A DNA stretch of 64,000 nucleotides from NCBI GenBank assembly GCA_002917075.1, contig NTMA01000026.1, positions 62,001 to 126,000 of the forward strand. Direction: 5' to 3'. The stretch comes from Hawksworthiomyces lignivorus (taxonomy: Eukaryota > Ascomycota > Sordariomycetes > Ophiostomatales > Ophiostomataceae). Every line of letters begins with the position of its first letter. Within the stretch, counting starts at the first letter, position 1. Under the pieces are notes generated by a model. That model made no database searches, was not told where the DNA came from, and saw only the letters and a list, made by a program, of their open reading frames with translations. Below, in pieces: positions 27,901 through 40,667 of the stretch. The translations under genes and the position numbers were made by a program.

Positions 27901-28123
27901 GTACCCGCTCCTCTAGAGACTCTGTGTAGCCGCGAGGGAACGCGCGGCGGCTCAGCTTGTCGCTGGTCCTGCACTCAAACCCGACATTGGCGCATTGTGA
28001 GCAGCATGGCCGGATGCCGTCACAGCGGATTTTCTTGCTGCGACAGCGATCGCAAGCCTGGGCAATCCGGCTTTGTGAGCTGGTGCCCACCTTGATGACT
28101 TTCATAGGTAATATTCCCGGCAT
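24997..28123 (-). CDS. facB: Zn2Cys6 transcription factor FacB/Cat8 (ACU-15)
   Basis: Three exons: 28123-27427, 27354-26399, 26325-24997 (993 residues). The start ATG 28123 gives MPGILPMKVIKVGTSSQSRI, directly followed by the zinc cluster Cys24, 27, 34, 41, 44, 51 (CX2CX6CX6CX2CX6C). Next come SDKLSRRAFPRGYTESLEE and a leucine/heptad dimerisation helix (LLEAEVRELKDLLDEKDEKI). The Ser/Ala-rich linker leads to the fungal-specific regulatory domain in exon 2 (HAEAFLHIQGCYPLVEKVAA; FSDRCVNVYFQEWSPLFPVL). A Gln/Ser-rich activation region and MNVYDAIYGG near the end complete the protein. The linker and zinc cluster are those of FacB/Cat8/ACU-15, which switches on acetate, ethanol and gluconeogenic genes (acetyl-CoA synthetase, glyoxylate cycle) when glucose is absent. 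It lies beside an unusually long empty upstream region. Confidence 0.93.
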
Positions 28124-28889
28124 TGTGTCTGCCAAGGATGGAAGAAAAGGGAAGAAAGGAGAGAGAGAGAGGAGAAGGAATCCCGGGTAGATACCAGGAC
28201 AGCCTTGTTATTTTTCGCTATTATATTGAGCGGTGATGTCTGTTGACTCCTGAACTGGACTGAGGGCTGAAGCGATCCGGCAGAATTCGGCACTGGTCGG
28301 TTACTCTTCAAAGTAAGTTGGCGGCTTTGGTGTTTGACCCTATCGAGGCCTTTCCCCAAAAAAAAACAAGGGTCTTCTCTCTTTTCGCGTTAGGGAAATT
28401 CGCGTGTCGACCTTTATTGGACTAAATGATTACGGAAGACACCCCAACAATAAAAAGAATGTTGAAGAAAATTCGGAGATCCGACAACCAAAGTCTGTGC
28501 CACTGATATAAGATCGTCAACGGCGCACAAACTTCATCTACGTCTCAGTGAATTTGATGGTGAATCTGAGATGAGAGCCTGCAAACAAAATCAAGCAGCT
28601 GGAAGACGGTGGGATTCTCCTTCCTTTTCCGGGGTTTCGCGTCCTTTTGTGTTGGTCCTTTTGCTAAAGTGGGCTCCTGGAGTGGCGGACGTTGTGTCAC
28701 GTTCTTTTTATTTTTTCTTTGTGGGCCTTATTTCTGGTTAGCACATGAACGAGCACATGAACGGTCTTGGTCGAAGTCGGTCGGCGAATCGAAAGCGCGA
28801 AAAAGTGGACACCGGCGAGAAATGTATCGAGATTTGGAGAAGTATGGAGCAATCTTGAACGGATTCACGAGCAAAGGTTGTTGTTAAGA

Positions 28890-29480
28890 GTGTGATGATG
28901 GCGACGGGCGAGGGAGAAGATCACAGCGGAGAGGCCGAAGAGAAAAGGGCGATAAGTGGCAATAAGGAGGAGCAGGGAGAACAACGCAAGACTCGAGCGG
29001 AAATCAGCAGGAGAGACCTGGCAAACAATTCACATTGGGAAAATATGTGAAAGGAAAGAATGGAGGAGAAAAGAGGGTAGGAAAAAACGGAGAGCTGGGG
29101 AAGAGGTGGAATAAAAAGGGAAAGGACGAAGAGACGAAAAGATAGTGGGTGCGAGAGAAACGGACAGAGATGCCAGGCAATTGGCACTGAGATTGGGGGT
29201 GTGTGTGGAAGGTGGGAAGAAAAGACCGGGTGAATTGGGAAGGTGTGGGGATGAACGAGGGGATAAAATGGGAACGAACAAGAAACGTCAGGAAGGAGCG
29301 TAATGGACACAATAATATTCGCCCTCTAGGGGGGTGCAGGTTTGTCTGTGGAGGAAAGGGACAAGAAAGTGGAGGGAAGAGGGGTGTGTGTGGAGAGGAA
29401 AGCACTAAATAGGCGGACAAAGACAGGGCAGGGGGGACCGCTAACATGGGGGAGGAGACTGGGGGAGGGACCAGACTAAA
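28890..29480. repeat. Long purine-rich (plus) / pyrimidine-rich (minus) tract
   Basis: About 600 bp in which the plus strand is strongly G/A-biased (GGAAAGAATGGAGGAG-type sequence). On the minus strand, the facB sense strand, it is a CT-rich tract 0.8-1.4 kb upstream of the facB start. The bias removes stop codons on the minus strand and creates a spurious 329-codon frame. Confidence 0.7.
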
Positions 29481-32400
29481 TCTCTGAAGCGGATTATTAC
29501 CTTGTACAGCGTAGGTTTGCGAGGTATTGCAACGCACTGCATTTGCAAGTACGAGAACAATGTATATATTGCAGCAAGGACCACAGCAGCCGCTGTTCCT
29601 TCGTGACTTCCTCTTGCAGTTTTTGCGGAGAAATTCGGCGGGGACGAGAAAGAGGTGGGGAAAGCGCGAGAAGAAGGTTGAGATCTGCCATCGAAGAAGA
29701 GGCGGTGGAGGATGAGCATCGTGGGCATAGGCAGCTTCTCTGCCTAGACATTCAAAGGTGAGAATGCTAGTCGGTTCACAGGACAATGGTTGGTAATAGA
29801 GACGTCGGCGGTATGGTAACATCGCCATACTTTCAGGCTCGGTTGCACTTGGTACAAGGCCTGTCCCCGTGCATACGGTGCTACTTTGAAGGCTTTGAAT
29901 AATAGAGGCAAATATGTCACTTAAGCACGAAAGAAAATCGCAATAGACCCAACAGCGGGTAGATGCAAAGTGTCTTCTGTTGCATGACTGCACTTGTTCA
30001 TTCTTTGTCTATACGGTGCCTTCTCCCAACTTATTCGCCTAGCTTTCTAGAAGGCTGACGGTCCGCTGTGTATCCCTCAATTTCTCTTGCTCCTTCGCTC
30101 CCGAATCGGCCGCCTGTTTTTCCTAAACTTGTTCCGTCTCTCAGTGCAATGCAATAAATATCGACGTCGACAAAGCAATAGAACGCTAGAAAAGCGGATG
30201 TGTGGGTAAGCAAAGGATCGCAATTGCTGGCATGGGCATGCTATTTTCTACTCGAGCCAGGGATAAAGAGATTTACAGAATAACACGTTTTTGCGGGTTA
30301 CAGCGGCAGTCTTTGGTTTTTAGAGCTAGCCGCTTTCACTTGCAGAGAGTGTGCTGCGGAACGGCAACATATATCAAGATCGCAGTTATGTCTGCCAGCG
30401 GCACCGAGAGCGTGCTAGACTCATCTCTACGACGTAGAATCTATTCCACCTTTCCGGCCACCACACCAAGCAAAACAGCCATAAGCTTTTTTTTAATCAT
30501 GCCACGGATATAAGGATAGACAGGCCTTTCTGGAAGCTAAGGAGGCCTACGAAACAGCGCCGGGAAGAAAGGGATGATGGGCTTACGAATAAGTCATAGG
30601 ATAGTGTCCCAGACAGCCCAAGAATGAGTAGCTGCTATTTTTCTCCAATTCGTTAATTGGTGTGCGATTGTGGTCTTGTCTGCTTGGTGTGCCATACTAG
30701 GTGTTTTCTTCATCGCCATCCCTCGTCAGTTGCAGCTCGTGTTTTTTTGTGGCATGATTTCTACCGACGACGTGGAACAGCGGATCCTGGTACCTTCGAG
30801 AAAGCCTTTCCCCTTCGCTTTTATTTCTCGCATCGTCTGGTTTTCTCCATGTCTTTCGATGCACTCCATATGGGGTAAATCATATGCCTTTTGCGGGGAA
30901 ATACAGAAATACAGGGCTGTGCATCTGGCAAGGCCCTTGGTGATCTGGGAGGCAAAAAAAAAGAACAAAGAAGCAAAACAAGCGCGGAAAAGAGGGGATG
31001 GACTTGAGAAATGGTCCAAGCAACTACCACGAGAGCATCACCTGCTGCCATGCCCATCAACGTGACGCAAATGGACATGGCTATCAGTGCTCTCTGAGCA
31101 ATAATCATGTCGTGTACAGGACCTGTGCATCTTACGGAGTCATTACGGAGCCATTACAGAGATATCGGCGCTTTCTTTTCCCTTTTCGACCACCGCTTTT
31201 TGAAAATTTTCCGACACAGAAGAGGAAGTGATGAACCGGGTTCCCCAAGGATTTCCCCACGATTCTGGCTTTTCATCTCCCTCCTATTTGAATTGAACAA
31301 TCTTTCGTATTATTGCGAAACGTTCTTGTTCTTTATTTGGTGATTTTTGGCGCGTCGCCGTTGGTTAGTTGTCTGCAGCGTCGCTTGTACGTGTACTGGG
31401 ATGTAGGGGACCCACATACCGAAATGTCGGAGCCGACTGCAATAGTGGATAAAAATGGGCTGTTTTACTAGGATGCATCGTACGGGATGTGCTCTCGAAC
31501 CTGGCAGGGGTGGAATCTAAAAGAGGCAGGCCCAACCTTCTACAGCACGAGACAACGCAGAGAGTGAGATGCAAAAATGACCAGGAGCATGCAGCAGCCG
31601 GGAGGCAATCAGGTACGGCATAGGCCAGTTGGTAGGCTTGTCACGAAGCAAATATCTTTTTTATGAGAGAAAAAAAAAGAGGTGAGAGCGCCTCCGCACA
31701 CGGAAAGGTGCAGGCTTTCACAATGCGCCACACACGAGACAGCCGATCTTAGAGCCAACAGTTGACGAAAGGAAGAAAAAGGTTCGGGTTGAGAGAAACG
31801 GTCAGTAACGGGATAACGCGGAAAATTCGAGAAACTAGACAGACGCGCCTGATAGAAGCAAGAACGATAGCAGCAAAGCCAACTGGGAGGCAGCGGCTGT
31901 GAGTCTCGTCTGATACATCCCACGATGACGCCCTCTACTTCCTCGCGATGTTACGTAAAGACGTTAGAAACCAGTAATGATTGCTCTTCGGGAGAAAAGC
32001 GGCAAAGCTCCTTGATAGAAGGAAGATATAGAAACATTGCACGAAACGCCAACAATGCCATGAGTAACAAAGTGTGGCAAAATTGAAAGGATCAAATCCC
32101 AGCGAGCCAGGTTGCCATGAGCTGCGAGTGACTGAACCAGGTAATTATCACGGGCAGACGATGCAACCACATAAAAAAAGTAAATATAAAAAACAAAATT
32201 TTCCCTGGCCGGGCCTCCGCCATCCAGATGCGGATGTCTCATCTTGGCCATGCGGAGAGGTGAGCGCACAGGATGTTGCACTTCAGTTGAGAGGGTCTGC
32301 CCAACATCGAAAGGCGAAAAAGCAAAATCACTCTGGGGAAATGCGGGCTGTGGAGGCGAGAGATGTCAATCATCGACAACTACCATCATAGCGTCGAGAG

Positions 32401-34468
32401 ATGTCTCCATATTACGTCTGTCATTCAGGAGTTGTGCGGTCCCCCCTTTCTTTTCCCCATGTCCCGTATTGTCAGCCTTGGGATGCTGCGGTTCCGCATC
32501 CAACCTTGCGGCGTGGCAGGCAGCACAGAATAACTCTCCGCGCACTAACAATCCTAGTCGAGTTGTACATACATGAACGATGTAATTGAGGGCCTGTCTG
32601 GCGTTACGAGACTCCACACCTCTCGGACTGCACTTCAACAGAGCCCCTCCACAGCGCAGAAAAATCCACATATCGGCTTCTGCAGCGGTTGGCATGATCT
32701 TCACCTACAGTTTTAGTGCCTCATTTCTACTGCGGTTGAAATCGCACTAGTGAAAAATGGTGAAGAAAAAGAAGGCCATCTAAACAAGAAGGTTTTTAGT
32801 GTCTCGGTGTTATGGGGCCGGCAGCGAGAACAAAAAGGTCGAGGCAGTCCAGTCCCTTTCTTCACTAGCGGACCCCAACTCTTACTCCAAATTTCTTTTA
32901 GATGTGCTTCCAATCTGTTCTCAACGAAGATACGTGTACGATGTACAACCCCTGGCAGCTCTTCTCGCTGCGCCGCAGCATTCGAGAATGACACCGTATG
33001 AATTACCTTTGTTCGCGAGACACAATAGGTGGACGACAGGGCTGGCAGATACGACAGGAAAATCGAGGACGACGAAGGATCACAGACACCGAACGACGCT
33101 GCGCAGAGGCCGATACTCCTCAAGGGTAATGAAATCCAAGCAAGGAGCGTTTTGTGTACGTACAGGACGTTTCGCGGCGGCCAAGGTCATACCATTTACC
33201 CCAACATGTACAGTTCTGCTTTTATTGTCGTCTCCTTTCTTGAAACGCCAATATTTATTTTCTCTTTTTGCTGTTTGTTGGGCTTTACACGAAATGAACC
33301 AGACCAAGGTAAGGGCGTCAGAACAATGAATGACAGGTGCCAAATTAATAGCCCAATATGCTATGAGCTATAGAATGCCCAGGACAGAAGATGCATGAGA
33401 CAGAGGCTGAAGAAAGTGTTCGTCTCACTTCGGGAAGTCTGTTTTTATTTGCTGCCGACGAGGCATGCAAAATTGCCATGCTTCTTGAGACGGGAATACT
33501 TAGCTGTCGCTTTATTAAATTCAGGTACACATAGTCCCAAATGCATGCCTCAAGGCCTTTATACAGCCTTGAGACATTGACCTGGAGAGGCGTGCAATCC
33601 CGCTGGGTCTTATAGAATGGCCGCCCACTGGCTTGAAAGTTCCCACCGCAAATAAAGCCGGTTTGCTAAACCTTCTTCTGATCTCTCTGTACACCCCTCA
33701 ACCCGCCGTCGATCCTATGAAAACAGGCGGAAGTCGAATGGTAGAAAAATGGAACACAAAAAGAAGGAAGAGAAGGGAGAAGTGATTATCCGGGCATCGC
33801 ATCGCCCGGTCTTTGTTCCAAAGAGAATACCCAGGTAAAAGACGTACCCGAGTTGAGCCTTGAAAACAAAAAGCTGCACCGACATAATATGAGAGATAAT
33901 CAGGACGAAAATGAGACGAAAACATTTGACGGCTATCTGCTGAGACGGTGCAGCTTACGACCAACGAGTGACGAAGAGAAATCGGAACATAAAGCGTGAA
34001 AAAAAAAAAAAAAAAAAAAAAAAAAGTGGAAGTACAAGAGTATAGTGTGCCCAAAATCTGAGTAGATAGAATAAGCATCGTGGCAAAGACAACTTGGGTT
34101 TGGCTTGGCATGCGGAAGCAACGGGCTTTCGCAGGCTGCAGAGTGGCGACTAGTAGGAAAGGCAGTAGGAGCAGCCAGGCGTGCTACAGAGTACTTTTGA
34201 AGCTTCGAGCCTCGTTTCATTTCCAACTGAAACCTTTCTTGTTGTTATGGCACGCCGCATTTGGCGCTGAGACACCTATATTCCGTGTGCCTGCCTCTTC
34301 TAGTTACTCTTGGCTGCCAGCGTACGCAACAAAAAGCCTTATTTTCCTCCCTGTTCTTGTATTCTGCATGCTTCCCGCTCTGCGACTGTGAACTGACAAG
34401 CAAGAATAACAATGCCACGGCGCGTCTAGCGTATTGGCTGGGCGCAGATTCAACGTGCCCTCGCTGAA

Positions 34469-34540
34469 GTACATATGTACAGTAGAGTTTAATCGTATTT
34501 ATTAGCCAATCCTGACTATTTACGTACATATGTACAGTAG
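34469..34540. repeat. 17-bp direct repeat with internal palindrome
   Basis: GTACATATGTACAGTAG occurs exactly at 34469-34485 and 34524-34540. The first 12 bases, GTACATATGTAC, are a perfect palindrome. Confidence 0.85.
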
Positions 34541-36641
34541 GAAGCTTATCTGAAAGAAGAAGCACGGGTCCGCATCATTGAAGAATGGACCCAATCAAAA
34601 GAATGAGTCAAATGAAAAGGGACCATTCGAGTTTGTGGAGAGAGTGCGAGAAATGTGCCATAAAGAAGATTCCCCGCGTTCACATCTCGATCTTAGAAAG
34701 GGACCAACAAGAATACGCCCTTAGCGAACGCGACAAACTCTGCACAAGGCACCTCGCGAGCAAGGGGGGCCAGAGCAGAGAACCAAGAAGGAAAAAAGAA
34801 ATGAAATTATGAGCAATTTGTCTCTAGAAATAAACGAAGACACGCAAAGATTCAATTACCTGCCGGTAAAATACAAAATAAATTTGCGGCGTTATAGATT
34901 GGAGTATATGGCGTCCATAAACGGATGCAATATTGCCTACTCTTGAGCTTGGGTAGCATATGATTTACGCCCCTCCTTTGGCTGTCTCTCCCTTGCTTAC
35001 TGTCTCTGCTCTCTGGCTTGCATATCCTCCTGAGAAACGTAGAAACGAGTAATGGGCAATGAAAATGACGCAGCTGATATTCGGCGGAGGATGCAGAGTA
35101 GGGGAAGCAGAGACTTTTCGACGTTCTGGAACGCTGCTACCTAAGATTATCTTGTCAGGGACCTTTGCAATTAACTGCGTGACACTGCGCATGAGAATTG
35201 ACAGGCCCTTCTCTATGTATTTTGCGGTCCCACCAAACAAACCCTACCCGCACGTCTAGAACACTTCCTTCGTTCATGCAAAGCACAGCAGAGCAGCCAG
35301 AATAAGGTTGGCAGGATATGCCCCAAGCAACATGAAAAGGGATCCTAATGGCAAGGTTTCCTGGCGAAAAACCAATACTGTATTATGTGTTTCTAGCATC
35401 TCGCTGTTAAAATTTCGAAACCCCCGTTCCCCCGGAACGGCATACTCACACGTGGCTGGGTATATCGCATCATGGTGGGTATAATATGGTTGTGCTTGTA
35501 AAAGCAACCGCTCAGTAAGAGTACCTCGTCTTAGGGTCGCATTGGCCGTAAGCGTGCCGTACTCGTACTAGACCTGCCGCAACAGACGAGTAGCAATAGC
35601 ACATGGGCTATATGCACGGAGCGCGGGAATGCAAAAAACGCCGGAGAGTGAGAGGTAAGCTGTCAAAATACGCAGGTGCAAAGGACAAAGTAATACATGT
35701 GATGGAATTGCTGGGGAGAGCAAGCGAGGAAAGCGAGGCACAGAGAGATAAGACGCCCATGTGCTTGGAGCTGTTATAGAAGCATCGAGATGGACTTTTC
35801 CTCGCTCATGGTACTGTATCTGAGCGTGAGCCAACAGACAGAACTTACCCGCTAGCCAGGGGAAACAGCCCCGACATTGCTTTTCTGCCTTTTTGGCTCT
35901 CCGGCCTTGTTCCTCTCGTTTTTCAACTTTGTCAGGACGTGCCTCTCTTACACCGAGCAAGCTACATGAAAGATCCCGTCGGGCCCTGCAAGCTTAGAAC
36001 AAATCGCGATTTTGACCGAACTACGGTGTGAAAAACTGCAGCCAAAGGCTTTGTTGACATTGCCCATTCGTAGGGGTGAAATTCACCGCCACTGGAGTGT
36101 CGGCCCTATCTTTCCCCTCTGCCGTTTCTCTCTGAACCTAAAGTTGTGCGTTCTTGTTTTGCTCCAAGTTTCAAGCCTTTCCTTGTCGAAGTTTGATTTG
36201 CACATGGCATACACATGGCACATAGCAAAAGCTTCTTTCGCTCAGCCGTGATCTTGTCCGTCTCGGTGGCTCCGAATTTGCACTTTTCCCATGATTTCTT
36301 CTGTCGGCCACGTCCAAACTCCCCCTTGTTCAGCCTCGTTCAGCTGGCACCAGGATCCTAGCAAGTCAAGGGATTTTTCTTTGCTTTTTGTTTCCCGTTT
36401 CTATTTCGCTATTGTTTTACATGGGTGTATCCTCGTCTTCCTGCAGCGTCGTGTTTGGTTGTCGCTCCAATGATGCTGGGAACAGACCCATTCGTATTTC
36501 GAAGGGACGACCGCGGAAGCTAGTCGTTCGACCCCTACCATCATGTCACTCAATATTTTCATTTCTTTTTTCATTTCTTTTCTCTCGCACGCCCGCATGA
36601 AAGCGCCATTCTAGGGTGTGACTGCGTCCCCCCTCTGCTCA

Positions 36642-39223
36642 TCAGCTAAAATCGTCTTCATCGTCATCCTCGTCCATGGCCTCATCGGCTTCTTTCTGAT
36701 TGGGCGCCTCTTCGTCCGCTAGTGCGTTTTCGGCAACCTCCATCGACCCGAGATAAGCTACTACTCTTGCGTCTGTAAGTAGGTTCGACCTCTGCATACA
36801 ACGTTAGCTGGATACTCCCATCAGCGAGAACAAGGAAATAGGGCAAAAAAAAAGGAGAGAAAAGGAAAGGACAAAAAAAATCAGAAAGCGTCCTAGAGCC
36901 AGCGAGCCAGCCGAGGCCGTAGATCATAAAACAACCAGTGCTTCAATTGGCCTCTAGCCTGTCTGCTAGACCCCAACGATTACCCCAATGTTTTCTGCTT
37001 GGCTCTACGCTAGTTTCCACCAACCATCGCTCTAGGCAGAGGCCCCGACGCAACACTGCGCGGAGGAAAGTTCCACCTCGAAATCATCGCCTGATGAATC
37101 TCGACGCGAGTGGCGGGGAGGAGGGGAATTGTCGGTTGAGATGGGGCAATGATGCAAGCAATGTGGGCACAGCTGCCTTGTACGGAGCAGCGGGAGGAAA
37201 CGGGGGCAGCTATCAGGGTGGCGAGAAAACAAACCGGGGCCCCAGATGTGGTGGATACGAAAACGACGATGAGAGAGGAGCGAGCGGATGCAGAGATCGA
37301 GCCAAAAGGATGAAAAGAGGGTCGCCGAGATGCAAACGAGGTTGTGGGAGAGGAATAGTGCACCCAGAATGATGCCTAAAAAAGGAAGAACCGCGGCAAA
37401 CTCACCTCTGCTTCGAGGGCTTCCAGAGCGCTGCAAAGTATTTGTGATTCGATGTCCCTGAGTAGTCCGGCCTGCTTGGCCACGTCGCCTCGAATCGCGA
37501 GACCGTTGGCCATGCTGTCGCCTTCGTCGACCATGTCTGTGTCGTCTGTCTCGCGGCCAGCCGTGGCCAGTCCTGCTGCCTGCATGCGTTCCAGCCGCGT
37601 CTCAATCTCCTCCTGCAGCACCGTCACAACACGGAGCTGGATGACTGGCGCGAGCTCGTGCTCCTTTGTAAGCGACGCAAAGTCGCGAGCAGTGTCGGTG
37701 ACGTCTGCGCCCTGCCAGAAGACGCGCAGCTGCGTAGAGCCGTCGGTCTCCTGGCGCAGCTGAAAGTCCAGGCCGTCCTCCTCGTTGACGCACATGAGAT
37801 AGGCAAAGGGGCACGTCCAGCGGACCGTCTCTGTGGTTCCGTCTTCTCTGCCGTCTTCTTCTCCGCTATTGCCCTCCCCCCCGCTGTGTCCTTTGGCGCT
37901 GGCATCCAGTCGTTCGATTTCCAGGCGTGGTGCGGGTCCGCCAAACACGTGCAGTTTGGCCTTGGCCAGTGGATCGTCTGGGAAGGGCCGAAACGGTAAG
38001 GTGAGGCTCTGGCGAGCAGACTGGGGGTCAATAAATCCATAGCTGAAGAGCATTTCAGCGGCTGGTTTAGTGCTGGCGCCACTGCCCCTCTTGGTTGCAT
38101 TGTCGTCGTCGTCGTCGTCGCTGCTGCTGCCGGTATAGCTGATGGTTATCTCCTCACCTGAGGCGACATGCTGCTGTGGGCGGAGCAGAAGCACTACATC
38201 CCCACAGTCTGTGCTTCCAGGTACTGGATTTTCCTCATAGTATGCGTTGGGCGTGGCGCTGTGGTTCACCATGTCGATGCAAGGGACCATTGCCGGGCCG
38301 GACCGAGGCAGCTCCAGGCAGCGGGACCGATACCAGGCGTCAGCAAGGAACCAATGCCGGAGCTGCGGCCCAGACGCCCGCTCCCAGAAGGCAGCTTGCC
38401 AAAAAGGGATGTCTGAGGATCGCTCGTGGAGATTGTCAAACTCGTGCTCAAGTGCGACCAGTTTCGCTTCGACAGCGGCCTATATTGTCAGAAAGGTATA
38501 GACAGGGCGCATGTGGAAAATAGCCAATCGAATACAAAGTTGCATTCGGGTTACCAGGTTACATGAGACGTCGAGCCATGCAAGGAAGCGAAAGACGGCC
38601 CATAAGTATATTGATGCTAGAGACGGTCTTACCTCTAAGGATGTTCCCTGCAGGAGCAAGCGCTCTGCATCTGTCCACAGCGTCGGCAGGGGCACATCGT
38701 TCGGGAGAAACTTGACATACTCGGTCCAGGGAGTTGGTAGAGCAGCAAATGATTCGTCGGCTTTCTTCAGGCCGAGGACTAGCTGCACGATCAGAAATAG
38801 AAGTACATCACCTCGCTGCGTCTACGTTTTGTTAGGACGATGCCGTCTTGGGGGGATACAAAAGACTGAAATAAATATGACGCAAAGGCAACCAAGCAAA
38901 ACAAAACAAAGAACAGAGAAAAGAGAAGAAGCCAAGGCTCAGGGAAAGAGCACTCAGGGGAGGAGCACCTGGTGACCGACGGCATCAAGGAGGAGACGAA
39001 AATTGCGGTCTTGCTTGGCGTACTCCTCGACTGTCTCGGCACAAAGCACAAGGTTGTGGGGGACGGTGATCAAGGTGGCCGGGCCGTTGTTGTTGCTGTT
39101 GTCGTCGGCTACGAGGCCATACCCTTTGCCGGGGATATTGGCGATGCGGGTGTCGTGGAATACGACATTGTTGAAGGTTTGCCAGATAGGAAGAGATGAG
39201 ATGGGCAACTGGGTGTTTGCCAT
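36642..39223 (-). CDS. SET-domain lysine methyltransferase (SETD3/RLSMT type)
   Basis: Exons: 39223-38969, 38821-38633, 38479-37406, 36791-36642 (555 residues). The start gives MANTQLPISSLPIWQTFNNV, then the SET N-flank NIPGKGYGLVA. Exon 2 gives TQRGDVLLFLIVQLVLGLKK and YVKFLPNDVPLPTLW, typical of the class. Exon 3 holds the split SET core: DMVNHSATPNAYYE (Asn220-His221), GEEITISYTG with an Asp run between, and FSYGF, then the helical Rubisco-LSMT-type substrate-binding part. The last exon encodes an acidic tail. Such enzymes methylate lysines (or histidine, as in SETD3) on ribosomal proteins, elongation factors or actin; the target here cannot be read from sequence. The final intron is 614 nt, far longer than its neighbours, and reading through its donor gives a nine-residue alternative end. 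Confidence 0.88.
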
Positions 39224-40667
39224 AATATGGAAAGGGGGGGAGGAAATAAGATAAAATTAGGAGGCCGACAAGGCCGGTCTCTAATATATGAGAAATAAGA
39301 TTCTCGAGGAATTCTGAGACCGGAAGGGGGGTGGAGGACGGCTGTCACAGGGCTTGCAGGGCTATTCGGTTATATCTTTTTGACTTCTTACCGGAGAAGT
39401 AAGATACGATGCGGTTAGTGAGCTGGCTAGCTGATGAGTGGTTGTGGTGGATGCAGTGGTCGTAGTGGAGGACGTGTGAAGGCTTGAGCTTCGCTGTCTG
39501 TCTGGCAGCCGTTTTAGAACGACGTAGCTGATTAGTATTCAGAACTTGCGGGAGAAGGAACCCGGAATGCACGTGGATTGGCCGGGGAATAAAATAATAG
39601 CAACTGAAAATTCCAGCGTCATACGTACTTTAGTGGATCCGAGGCTTTAACAGAAACTGTTTTACGGGGTACTCTGTAGCTTCTAGCGGGGCAACTGGGC
39701 TGGAAAAGGAAAATTCATGTTGATACTAGGGACATCTAACCGACCATAAATCTACATGACGTATATATCAAACAGACACCATTCATATCGGTGATAGTTG
39801 CTATTGAGTTTCTGATAGATAAGAGTAAAGCAGACTTGCCAACGTTCGTCCTAGAGAACCAAATTCCCCATGAATACAAGCTGCTTCCTCTTTCAACTAC
39901 CACGCTGACTCGAGCTCCCTAGTCAGCATTCCCAAGACAAACACTCATCTTCTAGGTTGAAAAGGCACTGAAAAATTATTGGGATTCGCTTAAAGGGAAA
40001 AGCGTGCCCAGCTATGTAAAAGACGAAGGCTCTCTAGCCAGTTTTGTGTTGGTGTCTAGACTCTCAAGCCAGATCGTAGACAAAGATGGCCAGGCACGCC
40101 GTGATTCTACATAGTACTCCGGTGGAGGTAAAAGATATCTATTAAGTCGACCAAGGCGCATCTCTCGTCAACTCAAGAGACGTGGCTAATCTTGCTTTGA
40201 GGTGTAATGCATATATTTCTATCTCCCCCCCCCCCTCCCCCCCCCAAAGTTTGCTATGGATTTATTTATTTTTTTTTATTTTCTTTGTATTTTAGATCCA
40301 CCTATTAACGACTTGCTTCAATAACAACAGTTAGACAACAAGACGATCCCTGTCGTTATCGAAGTTATAAGGCAATGAGGGCCTCCGGCGGATCTGACGT
40401 TGCACTAGCAGGCTCTAGAGCCCCGCCTAGAACGGGGGTTGTTACGTTAAAGCTTATAGCGGGGCACTTTTCTAGAGAGCCGGAAAAAAAAAAATTTAAA
40501 TCTTGCGGCAAGGCTGTCTGCCGAAGCGTTACATATTCTAGTACGGCTTGCCAAGTTCTTGCTCCGAGCCCCTGCTCTCTCGTGTCTCTGGACGTCCCCC
40601 TTTTCGCCCATCTGGCTAGGTCTTTCTCTCCTTCAGTGAGCTGTCCTTCGCCGTTTTGACGCCCAAC
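39224..40667. promoter_or_regulatory. Divergent promoter region SET gene / GTPase
   Basis: A 1.44-kb spacer between divergent genes. It includes C-rich runs at 40227-40247 and an AT-rich stretch (40260-40300). The GTPase leader from about 40570 is pyrimidine-rich. No other gene is seen. Confidence 0.5.

Larger units (their letters stand above)
28124..36641. other. 8.5-kb region with no supported gene
   Basis: The largest gap in the window, between the 5' end of facB and the 3' end of the SET gene, both on the minus strand. Composition is about even. It contains a purine-rich plus strand at about 28890-29480, an A-run of about 27 at 33999-34025, two exact 17-bp repeats near 34.5 kb, and many short frames with no family likeness (longest plausible: 32799-33329 plus). 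I see no tRNA, 5S rRNA, snRNA core motif or transposon protein. It may hold a long facB leader, distant regulatory sites or non-coding transcripts. Confidence 0.5.

Noticed and set aside
29004..29993. 329-codon minus-strand frame
   Set aside because: It overlaps the pyrimidine-rich strand, where stop codons are rare. The product is low-complexity Ser/Pro/Phe/Leu with no domain.
36938..37372. 144-codon plus-strand frame inside the SET-gene intron
   Set aside because: Gly/Arg-rich product without family likeness; noted only as part of the unusual long intron.
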